A stretch of 64,000 bases of DNA from Pseudoneurospora amorphoporcata (Eukaryota > Ascomycota > Sordariomycetes > Sordariales > Sordariaceae): NCBI GenBank assembly GCA_033297205.1, contig MU859088.1, forward strand, positions 124,001 to 188,000, in the 5' to 3' direction. The notes beneath the pieces were generated by a model, which saw only the letters and a list, made by a program, of their open reading frames with translations, was not told the DNA's origin and made no database searches. Positions 58,905-64,000 of this stretch are shown here, in pieces; positions within the stretch are counted from its first letter, which is position 1, and each line of letters begins with the position of its first letter. Position numbers and translations under genes: made by a program.

Positions 58905-61112
58905 ATGTCGAGCTACATAACAAACTTCTTTCCCAGCGGCGGGAAGCAGGATAGTACCAGGCCGCAGACACCCTTGAAGTCGGGCACCTCGAGCTTCGTC
59001 AACCCCGTCAGCACACCCCAGGGGAGTCCCAGCAAGAGGACGCTTCCTCCTGGCGCCAATGAGCTGCCTGCTGCGTTTGAGTCTATGAAGCTTTCAACGC
59101 CCACCAAGCTCGCGACATCGTCCAAGCTCGGCACACCATCCAAGCTCGGGACACCAAGTGCCCTCGACAGTCCCATCAAGCTCGGTCGTCCCCAGAGTGT
59201 GGCCACACCTCTATCGCCTGGAAAGAGCAACCTCAAAGACGTGGACGATGATACTTTTGAGGATCTCACGGGCAATGGCAGTGTTGTTAGTGTCATCCAC
59301 AAGCAGGTGGACAAGAACTTGCCGAAACCATACCCTGTGCCGCCCACTCCCAGGAGAAAGGAAAGGGAACAGAACCAGGAGAACACACCACCAGCCACTC
59401 GCGAACCCCGCGACCCTCGCGACCCTTCCAGTGAGCCAACATATCAGCGCAGCCATGCTGCCCTCTCGCGCCAGGAACTGTACCAGACCAGGGAGCGCGC
59501 CTCACCCACAGTCAAGAGATTTAACACGTCAAGGGGACTTACTCCTGAGGAGCGCGAGCTACTAAACAAGCCCAACGTCAAGCGACTGGTCAATGTGACC
59601 CAGCTATGTAAGGATCATGTCATGATGTTGCTCTCGCTGGTGCTAATTGTTGATAGACTTCCTCGACTACTACTTTGACTTGCTCACCTATGTCGGACAA
59701 CGGCAAAACCGTCTGAATGCCTTCAAGGCCGAATTCCCTCCACCGCCCGAGACCGACGAGGAGACGTACAAGCAGATGTGGCACAAGTACGCTGGTCGGG
59801 AACGTGCTAATCTCCGCAAGCGACGAGTGAGACTGCGCCAGGGCGACTTCCAAATCCTTACCCAGGTCGGTCAAGGCGGATACGGACAGGTCTTTTTGGC
59901 CCAGAAGAAGGACACCAAGGAGGTTTGCGCGCTCAAGGTGATGAGCAAGAAGCTGCTGTTCAAGCTGGATGAGGTGCGCCACGTGTTGACGGAGCGAGAC
60001 ATCTTGACAACCGCCAAGAGCGATTGGCTGGTGCGCTTGCTGTACTCCTTCCAAGATGACAAGAACATTTATCTTGCCATGGAGTACGTCCCTGGAGGCG
60101 ATTTCCGCACCTTGTTGAACAATACTGGCGTTCTCTCGAACCGGCACGCTCGCTTCTACATCGCCGAGATGTTTTGCGCGGTCGATGCTCTTCATCAGTT
60201 GGGTTACATTCATCGTGATCTCAAGCCCGAGAACTTCCTGGTTGACTCGACTGGCCACGTCAAGCTCACCGATTTTGGTCTGGCGGCTGGTTTCCTTGCC
60301 CCTGCCAAGATCGAGTCGATGAGGATTCGCTTAGAGAAGGCATCGGAGACCTCGGTGCCGTTTGGCAAGCCGATGGACCAGCGAACTGTTGCCGAGAGAA
60401 GGGAGGGCTACCGGACCATGCGTGATCGGGATACCAACTACGCCAAGTCGATTGTTGGATCTCCAGATTACATGGCCCCTGAGGTTCTGAGGGGCGAGGA
60501 GTACGACTACACAGTCGATTACTGGAGTCTAGGATGCATGTTGTTCGAGGCTCTGACAGGTTTCCCGCCTTTTGCTGGATCTACCGCAGACGAGACATGG
60601 CGCAATCTCAAGCACTGGAAGGAGGTTCTTAAGCGTCCGGTCTGGGAAGATCCCAACTACTTCCTCAGCAACCGGACATGGAGCTTCATCACGACGTAAG
60701 TACAATGTGACAAAATCAGATGAAGTGTAGATGCTAACCAGGTTGTAGTTGCATCAACTCCCGTTCGCGGCGCTTCAACAACATTAAGGATATTTATGCC
60801 CACCATTACTTTGCCGAGGTCGACTGGGCCATTCTGCGCGAGACTAAGGCTCCGTTCGTGCCCGAGCTGGACTCGGAAACCGATGCCGGCTACTTTGACG
60901 ACTTCAGCAACGAGGCTGACATGGCCAAATACAAGGAGGTGCATGAGAAGCAGCAAGCGCTCGAGGGCTTGGCTGAGCGTGGCGAGGAGATGAACAAGAG
61001 CTTGTTCGTCGGATTCACGTTCCGTCATCGCAAGCCGGCGACGGATGATGGCGCGAGTCCGAGGAAGCCAATTCCATTTGAGGACAGCAACACTTTTGGT
61101 ACGATGCTGTAG
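58905..61112 (+). CDS. dbf-2: NDR-family protein kinase DBF-2 (Dbf2/Sid2 type)
   Basis: AGC-group kinase of the mitotic exit/septation initiation network. It works with a Mob1-type co-activator in septum formation and cell-cycle control. Exons 58905-59607, 59657-60695 and 60749-61112 give 701 aa. The N-terminal 230 residues are disordered and rich in Ser/Thr-Pro sites. The Mob-binding segment begins at about 235 with YFLDYYFDLLTYVGQRQNRL, the hallmark of Dbf2. The kinase domain begins near 297: P-loop GQGGYGQVF, Lys328, HRD at 420-422 and DFG at 440-442. It has the NDR-type insert in the activation segment and the activation motif KSIVGSPDYMAPE. The C-terminal hydrophobic motif is LFVGFTFRHRK. 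All catalytic residues are intact. Dbf2 rather than COT-1/LATS identity rests on the N-terminal segment and the insert. Confidence 0.96.
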
Positions 61113-63773
61113 AGCCAGCAGCGACAACACCAAGAGGAGGATGAGTGGCAGGAGCCATCATCACAGATATGGCTTCAGCATGACGAGGGTGAGAGTGTCT
61201 TGATTTGTGGAAATTGCGGTACGGATACATGGGATGGTCGATACCCGTCGTCGAGTGATATGGAAAGCCCTTCGCGCCGGTCCTGGTGGACCAAGGCGGA
61301 TCGCCAACAGAGGTATGCAGGGAGAGAATATGACTTGCTGTGATGGCGGCGAGCGTTGCCTGTGCGTTGACACGGGAGGGATGGGTTTTGTCTGAGTATC
61401 AAGGGAGGCCGAGTAAGAACACATCTCCCAAGTCCTCAGTTTTGCTGGGACGTATATGGGGAGTTATCGCTGTTATCTGGCTTACAAACGAAGAAAGAGA
61501 GCATAGCAAGCAAGCACATGATAGGTAGTAGAGTATGGAGTATTGTAGCAATGAAGAGAGAGCCTCCAGTTACAAGGGTGAATGCAGTGGTGACACTAGC
61601 CTCGAGAGTTGGCAGGACAATAATGGACCGCGTCACCAGACGTCGGTCAGGGTAGAGCTGAAACAATAATTCGGCGGCATGGGATGCTGCAAGCAAGCCT
61701 TGAGCATATCCCAAAATGGCATTGGTGCCACGAGGGCGGCGAGGTTGGAGAAGCATGTATTCTCGGGACCGGGCCGTTGGAGTCGTCGTCAGCGCTCTCG
61801 GCGTAGCTGCTGTATTTCGGCCGGTTGGTTGGGGAGAAGGAGGGAAGTTGAAATACACACCCTGTCCGAGATCGGGATCTGATGTTATCGAACCCTGCGA
61901 AGAACCAGGGCAATTCAGGCGCTAACACATTTCTCCTTCAGGGGGCTTTCAGCCCTATTACGTGATGGCTGTGGACTCCCCCTTAGGTAAGGTAAGGTAG
62001 GTATCAACCGCATACCTGTACGCGTCAACAAGCGCACCTAGCCAACTTCTCCTCCATCGAGACCGAGATTGACACCGACGCCCGATGAACGAATCAAGCA
62101 GGACATAGCCAGCCGCCGCCAACTGATTATTCTGCCGAGTGTCGGCCGCTGATCGGAGCCAGCGATCTCCCGTCGTTCGACTTTGGAGAGATCGTCGTTA
62201 ACGGACATTCCCCAATCTATGAAGCGCCACTCAGCCATTCATAGTCCTGGTGGTTGGGCTTCGAGCTTTTCGAGGGGCACACGACTCGGATTCCCTCGTC
62301 TCATACACGGACGGCACTTCCCCTTGCCTAGGTACCTTCCCATCTTAACATCTCTCTATGATGCCCGACGAACCTCCGACGCTCCAGTCATGGATAGCCC
62401 TCTTACCAGCTAATATCAGTCGATAGGTAGCCAAGTAGCCTTCCACCGTCCCTTCGGTCCCGAGCTTACGGGAAGGGTCCTCTTGTCCTTCAGTCTTCAA
62501 AGATACCTAGGTAGCAAAGATGGGGAAAAGTTGCTGATCCATCCCTTACCTAGGTTGTTGTACGTATCTGTTTCCGGTAGATAGATGGGGTTACCGTCTT
62601 TGACAGCAGCAGCAGCAGGGGCTGGACGTTTTCATCGCTTGATGCTTCATCTGATCTGATGCAGCAAGCACTTTGGAGAACTGACAACTAACAACCAACA
62701 TCAACAACATTTCTCCAACGGCATTATCAATGCATTCGTTTCGTTTTCCTCTCGGCGCCGAAGTCACTGTTGGTTGGGTTTCTGAACGGCACTTCTTTTA
62801 GAATCCGATTTTTTTTTCTTTTTTTTTCTACCAGAACGGGAAACAAGGTCTGCCTTTGGCCGATGAAGCCTGTCTGTCCCTCTGGGAAATATCACCAGTC
62901 TCTGTTGTTGCACAAGATGGAAACCCGAGTGGGAGTGAGGGAGACGCGCAAGCTCTAATTCCTAACCACCCACCCCTTGTCGTTTTCGTCCTTCCCTTCT
63001 TCTTCTTCTTCTTCTTCTCCAAGTCTCCTCCAGTGAGAGCTGTCAGTCACCCTGTCAACTTTTCCCCATCTTTCTAAGCCTCAACTCCGGCTCCGAGGGA
63101 CAATCCTAATCCCATGGGTGCCGCGCGTCTGTCTTCTGATATCATGGCACAGCACATCTCTACAAAGCTCAATGAGGAAAGAGAGTGTGGCTAAGGTAGG
63201 TACCCCGTGCCATACGTGCATACCTACAGCTAGACTTGTACCTTCACGCATGCACAGTTGACTCCGAAAATGGCGCGCAAGTGCATGCCTTTCTGCCTAT
63301 GTTGTGTATCCTGACCTTATAGCCCCGTTTCTTACAGCTGACGAGCCTTCTTCCGTTGGTGTTTCCCCATTTTCTACCTGGCAGACTCGTTATTCTAGCA
63401 TGTCCGGTTTATGTTCTCTTCCGGAAACTGGTGAGGATCTGCTGTCTTTCGGGCTGCCAGGTACATACCGACCTGCACCTACCTGACTTTCTGTCCCTCG
63501 CCCTTGGGCGCAGTCCATGAGAAACTGTCGGCAGGGTCCCGAGACATGTTGTGTCGGATGATCAGAGCGGCTCCGCTGTGTTACTTTCTTATGATTCCGT
63601 AACATATATATTGATGTACGCTCTCTTCCTTCCACTTGCCTATGTTCGCTTTCGGGTTTCAGACCAAACAGACGTTCTTATCATTCTTCGACCCTTTTCA
63701 CGTTAAACACTGCTCGACTATTTTCTTTTACCTCCGCATAGCTTGCACAACCATCAATCTAACCTTCAATAAA
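61113..63773. other. 2.7 kb between dbf-2 and the right-edge gene
   Basis: No supportable gene. Several TACCTAGG/AGGTAAGGTAGGTA-type words cluster at 61,985-62,002, 62,507-62,514, 62,550-62,558 and 63,194-63,203. A (CTT)n pyrimidine run lies at 62,996-63,018 and T-rich tracts at 62,810-62,830. The right part is probably promoter of the gene starting at 63774. Confidence 0.5.
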
Positions 63774-64000
63774 ATGGAGCGTACCCAACTCGTCAGCCTC
63801 CTGGCCCTCGCACTCTCAGTCAACGGTGTTGAAGCCTGGTGGGGTGCCGGAGCCCCCGAGTGCGCAGTAAGCTTTTTTTTCACTCTTCCCCCTCCCCTCC
63901 ACATGCCGCAACTAACCAATTCTCCTTCCCTCTCAACAGCAACCCTGCCTCTCCTCAGCTTGGTCCGCGGCCAGCACCACCTCCTGGCCCGCTCCAACAG
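63774..64000 (+). CDS. small secreted protein, possibly CFEM-domain, cut by the window edge
   Basis: Partial gene. Exon 1 (63774-63866) encodes a signal peptide: basic start MERTQ, hydrophobic LVSLLALALSV, then cleavage near NGVEA|WW. A 73-nt intron (63867-63939, donor GTAAGC, pyrimidine-rich, acceptor AACAG) is in phase 0. Exon 2 continues QPCLSSAWSAASTTSW and runs off the window. The junction APECA-QPCL resembles the start of the CFEM domain (a Pro-x-Cys-Ala-x-x-Cys pattern) of fungal cell-surface, often GPI-anchored, proteins that can bind haem or act in adhesion. With only two cysteines visible, the family call is tentative. Secretion is the safer claim. Confidence 0.6.
   Translation, partial: MERTQLVSLLALALSVNGVEAWWGAGAPECAVSFFFTLPPPLHMPQLTNSPSLSTATLPLLSLVRGQHHLLARSN

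Noticed and set aside
1..64000. Possibility of CRISPR arrays, phage, operons or riboswitches
   Set aside because: The sequence is clearly fungal nuclear DNA with spliceosomal introns; no regularly spaced repeats or prokaryotic gene organisation were seen.

Overview
The window is eukaryotic nuclear DNA from a filamentous ascomycete, almost certainly a Neurospora species or very close relative. The genes have short introns (57-113 nt) with GTAAGT-type donors and C-ending codon preference. One gene encodes the GATA nitrogen regulator NIT2/AreA, with the conserved fungal N-terminal block, a single GATA finger and the NMR-contacting C-terminus. There are no bacterial operons, CRISPR arrays or phage-like blocks, and I recognised no tRNA or rRNA gene.

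Layout: a poorly resolved minus-strand gene lies at about 0.5-1.1 kb. A C2H2 zinc-finger regulator follows at 6.8-8.5 kb (minus), with 11.6 kb of gene-poor DNA upstream of it. Malate synthase (20.2-21.9 kb) and fumarase (26.1-27.8 kb) are both minus strand; the 4.3 kb between them holds a 296-bp inverted-terminal-repeat element and a 53-bp palindromic element. A Gin4/Hsl1/Nim1-type kinase (29.5-33.5 kb, minus) is divergent from SMC5 (35.6-39.3 kb, plus). A 9.2 kb gene-poor block then precedes nit-2 (48.5-51.8 kb, plus). A monocarboxylate-type MFS transporter (53.1-55.2 kb, minus) converges on nit-2. A WBP11-like splicing factor (56.8-57.7 kb, minus) is divergent from the Dbf2-family NDR kinase gene dbf-2 (58.9-61.1 kb, plus). 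The right edge cuts a small secreted, possibly CFEM-type protein gene (63.8 kb onward).

Functional themes: malate synthase (peroxisomal glyoxylate cycle, ends in SKL) and fumarase (mitochondrial TCA cycle, with a possible cytosolic second start) serve linked C4 carbon routes. The Gin4-like kinase and DBF-2 act in septation, mitotic exit and polarity control. SMC5 acts in genome maintenance and NIT2 in nitrogen catabolite control. I see no evidence that these form a dedicated cluster; it reads as ordinary conserved chromosome.

The most interesting items outside the housekeeping genes are: the two miniature inverted-repeat families; very long ATG-free leaders before nit-2 and dbf-2; an in-frame, stop-free 72-nt intron inside the second zinc finger of the C2H2 regulator; a possible broken gene at the left edge; and a candidate two-exon microgene upstream of nit-2. 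I found nothing I can defend as a wholly new biological system.
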